This document shows, piece by piece, positions 35,512 through 48,193 of a DNA stretch of 64,000 nt. Origin of the DNA: Timema cristinae (lineage: Eukaryota; Arthropoda; Insecta; Phasmatodea; Timematidae). The number at the start of each line of letters is the position of its first letter. Within the stretch, counting starts at the first letter, position 1. Both the position numbers and the translations under genes were made by a program. The stretch lies in NCBI GenBank assembly GCA_039000515.1, contig JBCFYV010011135.1, forward strand, positions 6,123,209-6,187,208, given 5' to 3'. Under the pieces are notes generated by a model. It ran no database searches. It saw only the letters and a list, made by a program, of their open reading frames with translations, and had not been told where the DNA came from.

Positions 35512-37210
35512 TGTAACACCCCCTTACTCAGTTCTTTACCTCGTAGGAATAGGTCCTAACAAAAATACTACAAGGATAAGAGGGAGTCATCTAACATAAC
35601 AATATTAAAGAGAAAATAGAATAAGCACGAGTTAAATGTAAAGAGTAATTTAATTCATTCAAAAAAAATTACAAGCAGTAATTTTAGTGACCTTAATCTC
35701 TTCAATTATCTAGTAGAACGGATAAAAACATAGTTGAATACATTAATGCTAAAGAAGATTAATGCAATTAGACCAAGTTAGCATTATATCGAAAGCTAGT
35801 AATAAACAGTAAATCAATATCTATCCAAGAAAAATATAAAAAGCTTGAAGAGCTTTCTAAATTTTTACAAAGGCGTCTGATTATCTACAGACATTACGAA
35901 AACATTAACCTTTCCAAAGTAAAGTTATATAATAATTTTACATACTTTTACTTTAAATATCTCGACTTTAAATATTAAATTTTACACAAAACGAAAGTAC
36001 CTTCAAGTACTACAATACATATTTTAACCCACAAACATTACATTAAAATATACGCGAGAATTTAACATCTCAAACCTAATGTAAACTCACGCGGGACTAC
36101 TTGAATCGGCATCGTTCAACTACTAAACAAAGTCTAACAATGATATTAAGTTAATGAACATTAGAAGATTGCCAAATTTACGTTACACAAAATATTAATA
36201 GTAAATAAATGAATTTAAATGTACAATAAAAAAACTAGAATAATACGGAAAGTCCAGATAATTAATATACATGATTTTAGTATATTTCAATTAACATTAC
36301 GTTAATTTAGACCAGCTAACATTAAGAAATTTACTAACATCTTTAAGAAACAAGCCCTTAGTGGCGACATGAAACTAAATTTACATTTAGTTAAAAAATC
36401 GCATTTAGATAATGCCACATCTAAATAACAAACATCAGCCTATCTCGGTTATAACAAAATTAAATTAAAAATTTAGAGTTCCATAATTCAAACAAAACAT
36501 ATTAACAGAGTATTTTAACTTTACTTTACAGTGTCCAGAATTTTAGAAGTCATCTCCTGACGATATAAAATAATCTCCACAGTCCATCCATCATGGCATC
36601 GATTTCAAAAGTACAATATTTAATAAATCTAACGGAGGTCCATCCTCGCCGGTGCCGACTTCAAAAGTCTAACATTTGATAAATCTAACAGTGGTCCATC
36701 CTCGCTGGTGCCGAAATCAATAGTCGAATAATATCTTCCCAACATCCATATTATATAGTGAGCTAACTGCACAGGAATTTTGGTAGGAATAGTCCATTTT
36801 AAGCCGGGTGACGTCGCAGCGTGGAGGTGCATGCCTCCTCCGGCACGTATTCCAACTTGCTTGAAGGTCGCTAATTGGTCATACCGCTTCGTGTAGATGC
36901 TTCTCAGGTTTGTTGACAAAACATATTTTGACGAATTGGCTGCTGACGCCAGGTGTGCAGGAAAAATGCCCATCCAATGCATCTAAGACAGCCAGGTCAG
37001 AACATCGAGTGTTGATAGTGAATATATTGAAAGATATTGTTTATATATTGCTTGATGTGACATGGCACTACAATAGTGAAGAATACTATTGCAGGCGATT
37101 TGAATAATGTCGACGTTTCTTGGAGTAGGTACCATGATTCGGACGATAGTATATGCAGCATCGGGTTGGGTGGGGCTTCGATTGTACAATACAACACTTG
37201 TATTTTTACA
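35512..37210 (-). mobile_element. Long LTR (about 1.7 kb) of a Gypsy-type element, minus strand
   Basis: Read on the minus strand it begins TGTAAAAATACAAGTG right after a polypurine tract (GGGGAGGGGGAGAAT) and would end GGGGGTGTTACA, giving TG...CA ends with inverted TGTAA/TTACA termini. A pol relic on the same strand lies at 38,600-39,240, but another polypurine/LTR start intervenes at 37,814, so two LTR elements may be stacked here. A 117-codon ORF (36629-36982) lies inside and is not a recognised protein. A three-fold repeat of about 60 bp (36,585-36,720, TCCATCCTCGCCGGTGCCGA) is embedded. Boundaries are inferred from ends only. Confidence 0.45.
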
Positions 37211-38599
37211 ATTCTCCCCCTCCCCTTGACAAGCGGGATGAGAAGAATCTGCTTCCATACTTTAGGCAATGGTCCATCATCTCGTCATCTCGGTTGTGGT
37301 TGTGGCCTTCAACATCACAATGGTCGGAGATGACCAATCATCTTCTTCTCGATCGTAGCAGACTTCCACTTCTCAATACGACACTGGCGTCACCGACTTT
37401 GAATTACCAGATACCAGACTCAAAAGGACAGGGACGCAGCTAGACTCACAAAAAAAATTTTACAAGTATGCCCACGGCATTAGATTGCACACTATATCAC
37501 TCGTGTACACTTTCATTGAGTGTAGAATATATCTCTTCTATCTTCGATGCTTTGTATATTGAGGCACAAGAGTCTTAACACCATTTTATTATGGTAATAT
37601 GAAAGTCATGTCTTTACCCAGATTTACCATTTTATAAAAGATTACATAACAAATAAAGAATCCAGTTTAAGTAATTTGGGGGAGCGTCCCCCCCTCCACT
37701 ATCACATTAGAAGGGTTCATAAATCAATACAAGAAATACGCATCTCAGTGTACCTCTACACCTAGTCTATCTCTTTCACATAGTCTATATCTTACACCTA
37801 ATCTATCTCTTACACCTCCCTTCTTAACCTAGGATCGAGCAGGAGCATGAGATAACAAAAAAAATAATTACCCAAAAATACTCGATTCCATAGCACAATG
37901 TCCCCAAGGGATCATTCTATGAAATCAGAACATAATTACCTAAACAACGCACCTATTGGGGTCTAACACATGAGTCCAATTGTAAGCTCCCATAAACCTA
38001 CAATGACTATCAGCATGGAATAGCCCACAATAGCCGTGCACAAAGATACTCTACAACGCAAGGCATATCCAAGGACTACATGTAGATTCCCATAAACCTA
38101 CACTAGCTTATACACATGGCTCCTCTTGTTCAAAAGAATAGACCCATAGGGTTTCAATTATCAAATTTAATATATCAATCAATAATCAATTACAACAAGT
38201 CAAACATTAATAAAGTTTACCTATCTCTCAATATAAATTGGAGTCCAAAAATAATTATAAATCCGCATAAATCTATAAATATTTATCTACTTGGCTTCAA
38301 TCATATTTATGAGAGTAAACAATATGTGGCATGGTTATGTAAGTGATAATTTGAGCTTACAATTATTATCCATTAATAACACTGACTGTTATGTCAAATA
38401 TTCATATACAATATTTTACTTCACAAAAAAATTGTTGGGAAATCCAACGATATAAATAATGTTCCTTCAAACTTATAATAATAGACCGCCAGTTTTTCTC
38501 TCTTGATATTTGATCAACTTAAAGAGTTAATAATATCGTATCAAAATAAGTTTAAAACACGCTTACCAAACAGAATAATTGATTCAAACAATTATTTGA
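37211..38599 (-). other. LTR-element remnants, including a second LTR start
   Basis: On the minus strand AAGAAGGGAGG is followed by TGTAAGAGATAGATTAGGTG (from 37,814 downward), a likely polypurine tract plus LTR start. The AGATAGA-TAGGTGTA motif then repeats three to four times. The stretch 37,211-37,440 precedes another polypurine tract. No intact ORF. Confidence 0.45.
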
Positions 38600-39240
38600 C
38601 CTTAAGATGGTACTAGCTTAAGGTGGCTCACATGAGCACGACGTGTCTCAGTGGGTTTGGTTTGATTTTTTAACCTCACTGATACTGGCGTCAGAAAGGA
38701 TTCAACAACCCATGGTCCGCTCCATCTGGGAGAGAGTTTAGCAGTAATTTTATCAATAGCCGAACTCTGGGGAAAACATCTTCACACTACCAGGTTACCT
38801 ACATAAAAATTACCAGGAACACGACCTCGATTGTAGACTTCCTCAACCCTCCTTTGAGACTTCTTCAGATTCTGAAAGGCAGCTGAACACCTTTCAGAAT
38901 AAGAAGGATCACTGGGAGTTCCTAGAGAGGATCAACGTCCCAAACTGCAAGATGGGGATGGTTCAGATCCCGACCTAACAATACCGAGGCAGGAGAAGCA
39001 CCTATTGACTCATGTAAGACCGAATTTATGGCCAGAGACAAAAAAATCTAAATCATGGTCCCAGTGGACTTGCGACTCGCTGTGATAGATGGTCAGAGCT
39101 AACTTAAGATTTCGATTAAATCCTTCTACATGATTAGGGGAGGGATTAAAGGGGCTGGTTGTAACATGTTTAATACCCCAACCAAAACACATGTTCTTAA
39201 ATGATTTTGACCTAAAACATGGGCCATTATCACTAACTAT
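38600..39240 (-). pseudogene. Gypsy integrase and pol C-terminal relic
   Basis: Minus strand, high to low coordinate: IVSDNGPCFRSKSFKNMCFG (second catalytic Asp of the integrase core), then GIKHVTTSPFNPSPNHVEGF (third catalytic acid, Glu) and NRNLKLALTIYHS. After a frame change come VLHESIGASPASVLLGRDLN, then VYNRGRVPGNFYVGNLVV, KLSPRWSGPWVVESFL and RRAHVSHLK, the integrase/chromodomain-adjacent end of Ty3/Gypsy pol. Upstream pol parts are absent: at about 39,245 the sequence switches to a LINE fragment. Frameshifts make it inactive. Confidence 0.85.
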
Positions 39241-39244
39241 CTTT

Positions 39245-39450
39245 CGATGATGTGGGTAAATTTACGCATGGAGGGCCAAGAAAGAGATGGGAGGATCAGA
39301 CAACAGATAGTGTTCAATGGAGAGGAGTATAATGTGATAAATTAAAGTAGGAAGAGTGGTCCAAAGTATTGAGGAAGATAGAGCCATTTTACTAAACTGA
39401 CCCGGCCACAGGCTGGAAATAATTTGTGATGATGTAACTAATAAAATAAT
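39245..39450 (+). pseudogene. LINE ORF2 C-terminal fragment
   Basis: Plus strand reads GGPRKRWEDQTTDSVQWRG, stop, then EEWSKVLRKIEPFY and TDPATGW, with more stops. This is the RPRKRWED...RP-x-x-GW tail seen at the C-terminus of several non-LTR retrotransposons. Not the same subtype, by eye, as the fragment at 28,395. Confidence 0.65.
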
Positions 39451-40689
39451 AAGTATATCTATTTATTAGTCAAAAATTTCTTTTTCTCTAAGAACCACAA
39501 AACACTGGTACAAACTAGTATTCCCTTCCTTCAAACCTTGGTATGAAAACATTAGTTTTAAAATCTATTCTTATAACGCTATTCAACATATTATCCAAAT
39601 ACAAGTTAACTATTCTGTTGACTTAGTGAACGAATAAATAGGAATCTACCATCGCTGGGTACGTGGACAAAGATTCAAGCACATCAAGTCAAACTTACCA
39701 TTGTAAGGGTAGGTAGAATTTTTATTTACACGTTCACATAAAATAGAGAACAGAATCTGCTTAAGTTGTGCAAAAATTCACACCATGTATGCTGACACAT
39801 AGTGAATTGCCACTCAAATTGAAAATAGATGATTATCATCTATCACCATATTTTATTTTCTACTTTATAAACATATATTTAGGTTAATCCCCCGATTGAT
39901 GTTTTCAATTTACAACGCTGTGTCGTGTCACAATCCAATACATCAACACACACGCTGCACATTAAAGGGTTATTTCTAATCTCCCCGTGAAAACCAAAGA
40001 TGCTGTCTGGTTACTTCTAGCTCTAGAGCGCATGCGCACTAATTTGAGAAATTTTATTTTGATATGTTATGATTTATTCTCCCATGGCAAAGATATCAGG
40101 CAGTGTTGCCAAACTGCATATGAGTTGAAATCTAGTAGATGAGACCGCACCGACGAGGAGGATATGTTGTGATTATTTTAAGATCATCACTTGACTGAGT
40201 TTCTGTTCTGCGCTAGTTTTTAGGCTAACATGTGAACCCACAGTAAGGTTTGAATCTCACATTTATGCTTTGAAAGTATTCTTTTCTCTAAGTAGATACC
40301 CACTTTCCCTTCACGCAGATCTGGCTACACTTACCCTGTATTCTACCTTCCTCATCCAAGTGTAATTAAAATGATGTTATCGCGTATGTTTTGGTAGGAA
40401 GAGGCGCGAAAACAACCAGGATGTTCCCTAGAGTGTGCATTATACTCTGAGTGCATGCACAATGAAGCTCACCATCAAGAGACGCGGTTCAGTAATTGGA
40501 ATATAAAATGCAAGCAAAACGAGGGGATGAGGGAGGTTTAATGGATATAAGTTGCTTGTTTTACGAACGCACTGAGGGGAAAATAGTGGGGTATAAAGGA
40601 AGGGGGGGGAAGACTCCTTGCGCTGAGTACTCTTTTAAACTTCTTTACACGAGCTTTAGAGGGGTAGCGGCTTAAGAGTATTTACAGCC
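39451..40689. other. Unassigned sequence with an NRF1-like site
   Basis: No gene recognised. GCGCATGCGC at 40028-40037 is a perfect palindrome matching the NRF1/Ewg-type core. GGCAGTGTTGCCAAACTGC lies at about 40,100. G-rich GGAAGGGGGGGGAAG lies near 40,600. Confidence 0.4.
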
Positions 40690-40892
40690 TCTTGATTGCT
40701 CGAGTTATCTAAGGTACCACTCTTGCTGGGAGTGTTGTGGTTCGAATCTCAGTTAGGTGTATTGAGGTTATTTTTCCTTCAATGGTTTTCACCTCTCACG
40801 TCACAGAAATGCGAGCACATCACTTCCTTTAAATTAAACAATGTTAAACCATATATGATAATATCCCGACGGGTAGTAAGATGGTGCTAAAT
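40690..40892 (+). repeat. tRNA-derived SINE with conserved tail
   Basis: B box GGTTCGAATCTCAGTTAGG, body GTATTGAGGTTATTTTTCC, and tail ATCCCGACGGGTAGTAAGAT, then GGTGCTAAATA. The head is shortened. Confidence 0.72.
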
Positions 40893-42009
40893 AAACAAAA
40901 CTAATTGATAGTATAAGTGTTCAATGTACTGTACAAAGCACACAACTTGTGCATTCCACAATTATCTTGATTTCTTAAGTAATTACAAGATTTATCTGAA
41001 AGACATTTCAAAGAAACAATATTGACATATTAATATTATAAGATTGTTTTCATTAGGGCAGTCCAAATGGGTTTTAAATTTATAAACAGAACATTTTCTA
41101 GATATGTTTCTACCGGAAAGATGAAACTTTATATAAGAGGCTGTTTTTCATTTTAAATTACCATCATAAGAGGGAAAATTATCAAGTCTAATGAACAGGA
41201 TTAAACTCTTCTAATTTTTTTTATGACAGATTAACTAGCATAGCTTTTATATTTGATAATAAGGGTTATAGCCAAATATATATAAGTATTAATTAAAAAT
41301 TAAAATGTCAAATAAATTATTTCCTAATGTATTGGAAATGTTTAACAAGACAGTGTAGAAACAATGTACAGTGATGTAAAGTAAGTGATAGTGAAGGAAG
41401 TCAACCTGAAAGGATAATTAGGTTAGGACAAGATAGAAATAAAAACACTTCTCTCCTCATTTCTTCTTAACATCCCTCTTCATTTTTTCTTACACTCTTC
41501 AAACATCCAAATTTTTCAGACTTCCACAGTTACACATAGTTTTGAATTTTCGAAAATATTCCTTTTTAATAAAGAAGATACACATTAGAATCACACAAAC
41601 ACAAATAAAGATATTACATTAAACATATAATTGTTAATTGAATAATATGAAATATAACTGAAAAATTGAGTCAGCATCATGTACATAATATAAAAGTGAA
41701 TAGATATACAGCTTGATGAAAAATTTACAATAATTTACTACTTGAAATAATAGTAATTATAAAATATAATAATAGTTAATAAAATAATAAATATATAATA
41801 ATAACAGAATAATTTAAATTCAATTTCAATTTCTTTTATTATATACTGGCCAACAATCTTTATCCATATGACCGGCCAACAATACAAGCACATATAACAA
41901 AATGAAGTAAACAATAATAGCTAAATAATGATACATACTGATGTACAATTAATAATAACAATAATAATAATATTTAAAAATATAAATTGTTTTTTTTCTT
42001 AGCATATGG
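40893..42009. other. Unassigned AT-rich sequence
   Basis: AT-rich with AAT-type simple repeats at 41,750-41,820 and 41,945-41,975. The motif GGCCAACAAT appears twice (41,848 and 41,875). No gene recognised. Confidence 0.5.
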
Positions 42010-42345
42010 CCATACTGACCGGGAGTCCATGACATCCAATTTGGTCCCCTGCATGTAGACTATTAGCCACTCTGCTGGCACAAAGCGTTTCCCAGTGTAC
42101 ACAATAGGAGGTTGTTTACACGTACCAGCAATGAGATGGTGTGATGATAGTGATTATGAAAGTGAGGGCAAGTGGTAGTCTCAAACCTAAATTAGTCCTA
42201 ATCTACCAACACCCGATGACCAATGGGATAAATCCTCTTAAAAGAATAATACTCAATGTACCCGCCAGTAATTGAGCCCAGGACCCCTAGGTTCGTAGCC
42301 AGGTGCACTGAAAACTATATCATGGGGCCGAGTGGTTGAAAAATA
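42010..42345 (-). repeat. tRNA-derived SINE (third family)
   Basis: Minus-strand head GGCCCCATGATATAGTTTTC, then AGTGCACCTGGCTACGAACC and B-box-like GGGCTCAATTACTGG. Shares the body block GTGATGATAGTGATTATGAA and general order with 11,190-11,450. Confidence 0.55.
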
Positions 42346-42444
42346 GACCTTGTCTCAGGGTTCAATTACTGTGTCCAAGTACAATTTATTGATTTAAAGA
42401 ATACCTTACATTTATAGTTATATAATTTAAAAAATCCTATGAGC

Positions 42445-42860
42445 GACCACCCTTAAAATATGTAAAGATTTTTTTATTATGATTTTGACCACCCCTACCA
42501 CCATGTAAGGGATCTTAGGATTTTTCATCCCCCCCCCCCCAAAAAAAAACCTTTATTTTACGTAACCTTTTTTTTTAACATTTGGCAAATTAAATTATTA
42601 TAATATTTTAGCTATTTTTAGACATAAGGCTTGTAAGCAAAGCGATTGATATGACATTATATAAAACTTAATTTCAGTAAGTAATTGAAATTATAGTGGC
42701 AATTTTATTAATTTTATTTATTTTATAATAACTTTTTTTTCGATTTTATCTCACTATAAACATTGATAAAAATCTTAAAAAAGATAGATTATTAAATTCT
42801 GACCCCTTCTCACCATTTAAAACCCCTTGCGTAATTTAAATATGGCCCCTTGTGGTGAAA
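42445..42860. mobile_element. Candidate MITE related to the ISL2EU-like element
   Basis: Resembles the 491-2393 element: GCGACCACCCTTAAAATATG at the left, ACCACCATGTAAGGGATCTT followed by a poly-C run, an internal TTTACGTAACC, and at the right TTGCGTAATTTAAATATGG, then CCCCTTGTGGTG. The ends are only loosely inverted and no clear target duplication was found. Confidence 0.4.
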
Positions 42861-43254
42861 CTAACTCGTTTACATTGAGGTTTCCCGAGAAATGTCTTAG
42901 TCCTGATGTCAAAGTAAATACTTATAAACTGATATCAGATATCTAGTCTTCCTCCAATAGGTCTCGTCACTTTTTAACAGAGTTAAATCAGATCATTTTA
43001 AAATATTTGAGGTTTTTTTAGTAGTTTTAATGCTAAATAACCTCCATTATCGTAATAAACACTTGAGTGCTAGATATTTCTCCTTAAGAAGGCGGCACTA
43101 TGAAGAACTATCGAAACGAATGACAATATGTTCAATCACACATGTTTCAGTTAAAACATACATAGAAATACATTCTTAGCCTCTTTATCCTAAAGGAAAT
43201 TCTCTAGCAGTTTGAATACAATTGATTTAATAAGCGTTTGATTTGGTTTATCGA

Positions 43255-43500
43255 CCCACTTCAGTGGTCGAATGGTCTAAGGCGTCACTCTCACAATAGA
43301 CTGGACTGTCGATGACGGGAGGATTGGACTTAAAATCCTTGGGTGGGTGTAATAAGGGTGGTTTTTCATAAATTGTTTTATCACTTTACCTCCGTGCAAA
43401 TAATTGGTATAATTCCTTTCCATCCAACCTTTCTCTACCATAACACACAAGTGTAATCAATTCATGTTCGTATAACCCGGATGGGTAAGGAAACGCGTTT
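43255..43500 (+). repeat. tRNA-derived SINE, full length
   Basis: Head CACTTCAGTGGTCGAATGGT, then CTAAGGCGTCACTCTCACAA, body GGTGGTTTTTCATAAATTG, and tail GTATAACCCGGATGGGTAAG, then GAAACGCG. Confidence 0.75.
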
Positions 43501-45949
43501 ACAAAGAAAGCACGTTTATCACGAAAACTAATTATTTGATAATATTATCTATTAGAGTTGCATACACAGGTTCAGAGAACTCAGATATTTATCGACCTCT
43601 TTCCTTTAGAAATAATAATTATTTAAAAAAATATAGTAGAAAAGTTCGGAGCTATTGATATTTGGGTTTATGTTGAGAGGTACTCGTGCATTTGGTCGGT
43701 AATATTTAGAGAGTGAGGAACCGACCCTTTGTCATTTCTTTTGGGGGAGGAAGGAGGGGGGCACTGAGATGAAGAAACAGAGCTGCCGGCCTAACAAGAA
43801 GTAGGAGGAAACAAAGAAGTTTCTGGCACCATCTTCACAATTTGAATCTGATACATTCCCATTGGTGCAAATTAAAACAATGTGAAGAAGGGTAGGGATA
43901 TAATGACTGTTAATACGTGGTCTAACACAGTTATTTAGTAGGGTAAGACCAGGTAATCCAGGCACTCTTGTTGAAAACAATGGGGACATGGGGGATATTG
44001 TATATGCTTATGTTCCAATATTTGTGGCGGGACTTTGTTTCCAAATGTGGCATCAATTTTTTTTTAGCAACTGTAGTAGAAGTCAATTATATTTCACATT
44101 ATAATGTTTTAAATCATGTTTAATTTGTTAAGTGTGTAATTATTTTCTAAGTCAACTGTAAAATGTATTTTTAACAAGATATTGAACGCAATAAAAGTTT
44201 AATCAATAATATTTACACTATACGTTCAGTATTGTAATAGCCAGATAATAATAATAATAAATTAGGGCCCATGCCTTTTGAAAAATTATGTGTAGGCCTC
44301 CACTTATGTACTTTGAAAGGTGACAGTCTTGCCTTGACAGACAGTACTATTTTGCTATTTTATAAGCTACACAATAATATAGTCCATTAAGGTAAGCTTG
44401 ATACATTTCAAGTTAAAGAGAGTGTAATTACATGAAAAATGATCTTTTAGGGTAAATGTATCTCTTTTCCAAGTGAATACTCTTTCCTCCTCCATTGATT
44501 GTAATAGGAACGCCATGGTAACTCTGTTGAAAGCTTTGACTTCATTCAGTAAAGACCCGGCATGATGTGTGGTGGTTGCAAGAGCCTTTGTCTGGAAACT
44601 CAATTCCCTTATTCATGATAAATACATTAACATACGTTTCATTAACATAAATATACACACAGTGGTTTCCTGTTAATTGGGGCACTGGATAGTCAGGGAA
44701 GTCGTTTGTTTGAGTCAAATTTAATTTGAAGAACAAATTTTTTTTTAATTTAAGCTGCATTTTCTCCGCTTATTTTGGTCAAATCGACGCTTATTTGGGA
44801 AAGTGAAGATCGTGATCGAAAAACAAACTGTATGTATATGGCATGCACGATATAACATATATATATACTAAAGGGAGCAGCCGAATCATTTGTTGGCATG
44901 CAGTACTGTAGAGTGGTAGTCTAGCGGTTGTTCTGTGTCGTGGTCTTCAGATTCTGATATAGATTTTGGTTATTGGTGAAAGTGACAAACCTCGTTATTT
45001 CATGGGAAATACATTAGACAGTTTACCAGATTCATTTTATGAAAATAAGAAGGCATGAGGACGATGATTTATAGATTACTTCAGGCAGCATAACATTTGG
45101 CATGTTTAATGAGGTTAAATATTTATTTACTATTTTAACTAGCATTAACGATATTATAGTAGAAATTAGGAAAATAATACATTCACCAAATGTGTGCTAT
45201 TACTCGGTCAATAAGTTAACATATCACCTGATTTCAATGAATATAAAACTCAACATAAGCAAACAATTATTAAATTGTTGCTCTAGATGGTTGTGAAACG
45301 TGGTCTCTTATTTTAAATGACAAAAAAAAAGGGGGTGTTTGAAAACAAGGTGCTTAAGAATAAATTTTATCCAAATACCTATGTAGATACTGGAGAGAGG
45401 AGGTTACATGATAATGGACTACATACCCTGTACTAATCAAAATACTTAGTTATGAGAATTAACCAAATTTCAAAGATTATGGTAGACAAGACATGTAGTG
45501 CGAATAGGAGAATCTTGAACCGTGTCCTGGGTACTGACTGGCAAACCCATTTAGAAGATAAAGACGCAGATGGGAGTATAATATTAAAACAGGCATGAAA
45601 GAGATATGGTCTAATTAAGTAGAATAATAAATATAACTATTTCAAGGTAGGAATACTTGGAGGTGGCGTACTTTTGTAAATGCGGCAGTGAACTTTCAAG
45701 TCCCTAAAGCCATAGAATAAGCAAGTAAAGAAGGAGTTGAAGACCACTCATATTTTTGAACAATGGCTAATGAACTGGGACAAGTAACATTAACAAAGTT
45801 TTAAAAATATATATATTCATGGAAAATTGCACAGCACACCCTAATGTGTTTGATTTTAAAATATTTAAGTGGAGTTTTTTACCTCTTAGCATAAATTTCT
45901 TGATACAATCAGTTGGAATGAGGATTATACATAATATGAAGATATATTA
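43501..45949. other. Unassigned sequence
   Basis: No recognised gene. A possible tRNA-like A box (TGGTAGTCTAGCGGTTG) lies at about 44,918 with a weak B box, probably another SINE fragment. The rest is AT-rich. Confidence 0.45.
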
Positions 45950-47060
45950 TCGTGGAAAGCTAAGGAGTTGCGTGTTCGAGAGACTACTGATGACGAGACT
46001 GATACAATATGTTTATGAGGTGGGCATATTGGTGGACGAGCAGTTCAGCTTTCGGGAAGGACACACGGCATCTCACTATCTCAGCCAACTCATAGAGAAG
46101 GTCATGAGGAACTTCAACATCAAAAAGCTTACTGGTGGGTATTGCTCAACGTGGCAAAGGCTTTCGACTATATCTGGAACGAAATTCTCCTTTTCAAACT
46201 CCTTTCTTTGAACCTACCCTTCCATCTAGTTAAGGTTGTACAATATTAACTACCCCACCTCACCTCCTACACTACCTTTAAGAACGTCACTGCCCAAGTC
46301 AGAAACATCAGGGTTGGAGTGTTGCAGGGTTCCCTCGCGGGCCCTGTTCTCTTCAGTCTGTATGTGAACGTCATACTCAATTCCTTAAACACCAAGTTAT
46401 CACTTTATGCATATGACACGGCTCTAGTAGTATAGTCATAGCGAGGGCAGCTGGTGAAAAGGACACTCCAAACTCACCTGGTGCATTTAGAGGGGTGGCT
46501 AAACCATCCGGAGGACACGTATAAACGCGTAGAAGTGGAAGAGAAAGTATGCCTAATACAGGCTATTCCCTCTATAAATTTTCTAAGACCATATCAGGTG
46601 GTCGAACAGCGTTAAGTACCTGGGACTTACGCTGGACACCAAACTGACCTGGGGACTGCACTGCACTAAAAGACCCAACAAGGTGAGGCAAAGGCTGGGA
46701 ATCCTAGGCCCAATATTTAACAGGCGAAGCACCCTGTCTACAAGGAACAGTCTGACACTGTACAATCAGTTGCTCGATTATGCGCGTCCCGGTTGGGGCC
46801 ACCTGGTAGACACCTATATGAATAGGATGAAGGAATCTAAGAACCAATGTATGATGATCATTTTGGACGCTTAGTGACTCGTTCACATCGAGACTCTGCA
46901 TCGGGAAATGGTATTGCCCCCCAACAAGGACCACTTCCAGAAGCTTGTGCAGTCCTTCTTCGAAATACTTCCTGTATTCAGCATTAATCTTATTCAGGCG
47001 CTTAGGAAATACGTAATTGACCCTGATGGGTGTCACCAACGTTCCAAGGCCCTGCTTGGA
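45950..47060 (+). pseudogene. Jockey-like LINE reverse transcriptase relic
   Basis: Pieces of the RT domain in order: LRSCVFERLLMTRLIQYVYE, then VGILVDEQFSFREGHTASHY; frame changes; GVLQGSLAGPVLFSLYVN; a catalytic block reading LSLYAYDTAL where the family has YADD, so one catalytic Asp is Tyr; then LGLTLD-type KYLG block, and a C-terminal RKYVIDPDGCHQRSKALL. Many stops and shifts. The upstream endonuclease half was not found. Confidence 0.82.
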
Positions 47061-47660
47061 TAAGTGAGATGTGTAAAACAGTGGTCAGTGAGGGCACTCA
47101 TCCCCCATAGAGTAGTGTCACCGCAAGCTTTTCCAGAAACCCTTATTCAGCTTACCATTTTATGTCCACGCCCCCAATTTTTTTATACTCTACAAATATC
47201 ATCTCATAGCCTGTCTTACAATTTGAAAGTTCCGTATGCTAATATTATTCTAAATATTTTATGGGGAGTAGTACAAATATGGTGACTAAACGTAAACACT
47301 TCTTTTTAATTGCCTAATACTTTTTTTACAGTTTTGAATAAAACAAAATATGCTCAATTAAAAAAAAATTGGCTTCCCAATAATATAAATTTGTGTTTTT
47401 GTTTGTTTTAGAACCTTCGCTATATGCGACATCCCGCGATTAGTTACAATCAATAACACGGTGTGACCAATTGGTCGGTACGTGCTATAATTCACTATAG
47501 TGCTCCTGAAGGGAGAATTAAAGTATGTAAACATGCGTCTGGTTGAGATATTCACAAAGGAAATAAAAAATTAAAATCAAAATAACTACAGTATATTTTT
47601 TTTACTCTAAGGCAGCTGTTTCAAAATTCAACGGGTTACGGTCACTACACTCAAGACACG
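47061..47660. other. Unassigned flank of the BEL element
   Basis: AT-rich, nothing recognised up to the target duplication at 47661. Confidence 0.5.
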
Positions 47661-47665
47661 CCAAG

Positions 47666-47887
47666 TGTTTGGTCATACTACTAGGTACATTTTATAAAGA
47701 GAAAGGAATGTTTACAAATGTTTCATGCTCTATGGTTGGCAGCAGTACTTCTATTGTTTTCTTTTGTTAGATCATTGTTATTGGTATTTTCGTGTTGGAT
47801 ATAACAGTATTGTAATGGTTGTAAATCTAAATTTGTACATTATGAGAAAATATATTAGTTGTAATGGTCAACATCATTACAACAACA
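47666..47887 (+). repeat. BEL/Pao 5' LTR
   Basis: 222 bp, TG...CA. Differs from the 3' LTR at five positions (for example ACAAATG vs ACAATTG). Confidence 0.93.
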
Positions 47888-48193
47888 ACATTTTTGTCCT
47901 CCGGGTTCAGATAACGAGTCAGTTTTTGTTTCTCCACAGCTCAAATAACAAGTCATATTTGATTAAATGTCGCAGTTGTTATTAAGTGCAGTTTTTAATC
48001 AGTGCATGGAAAACAAGGCACTTAGATCTTCAGATATGTGTCTCGTCAAGAAACAAACTTCTTCAATTAAGTGAGTCCAGTCCAATTTAATCCCGTCCTG
48101 TATCTATTGTAACTACCTTCCTCTTTTTCTTTCATTATAGCACGTCTCTATTATTGTAGTTTTGCCTGTGTTTAAACGCTTTGTTATTTCAAC

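Noticed and set aside
36629..36982. 117-codon minus-strand ORF
   Set aside because: It lies inside a putative long LTR that also contains a three-fold internal repeat. No domain is recognised.
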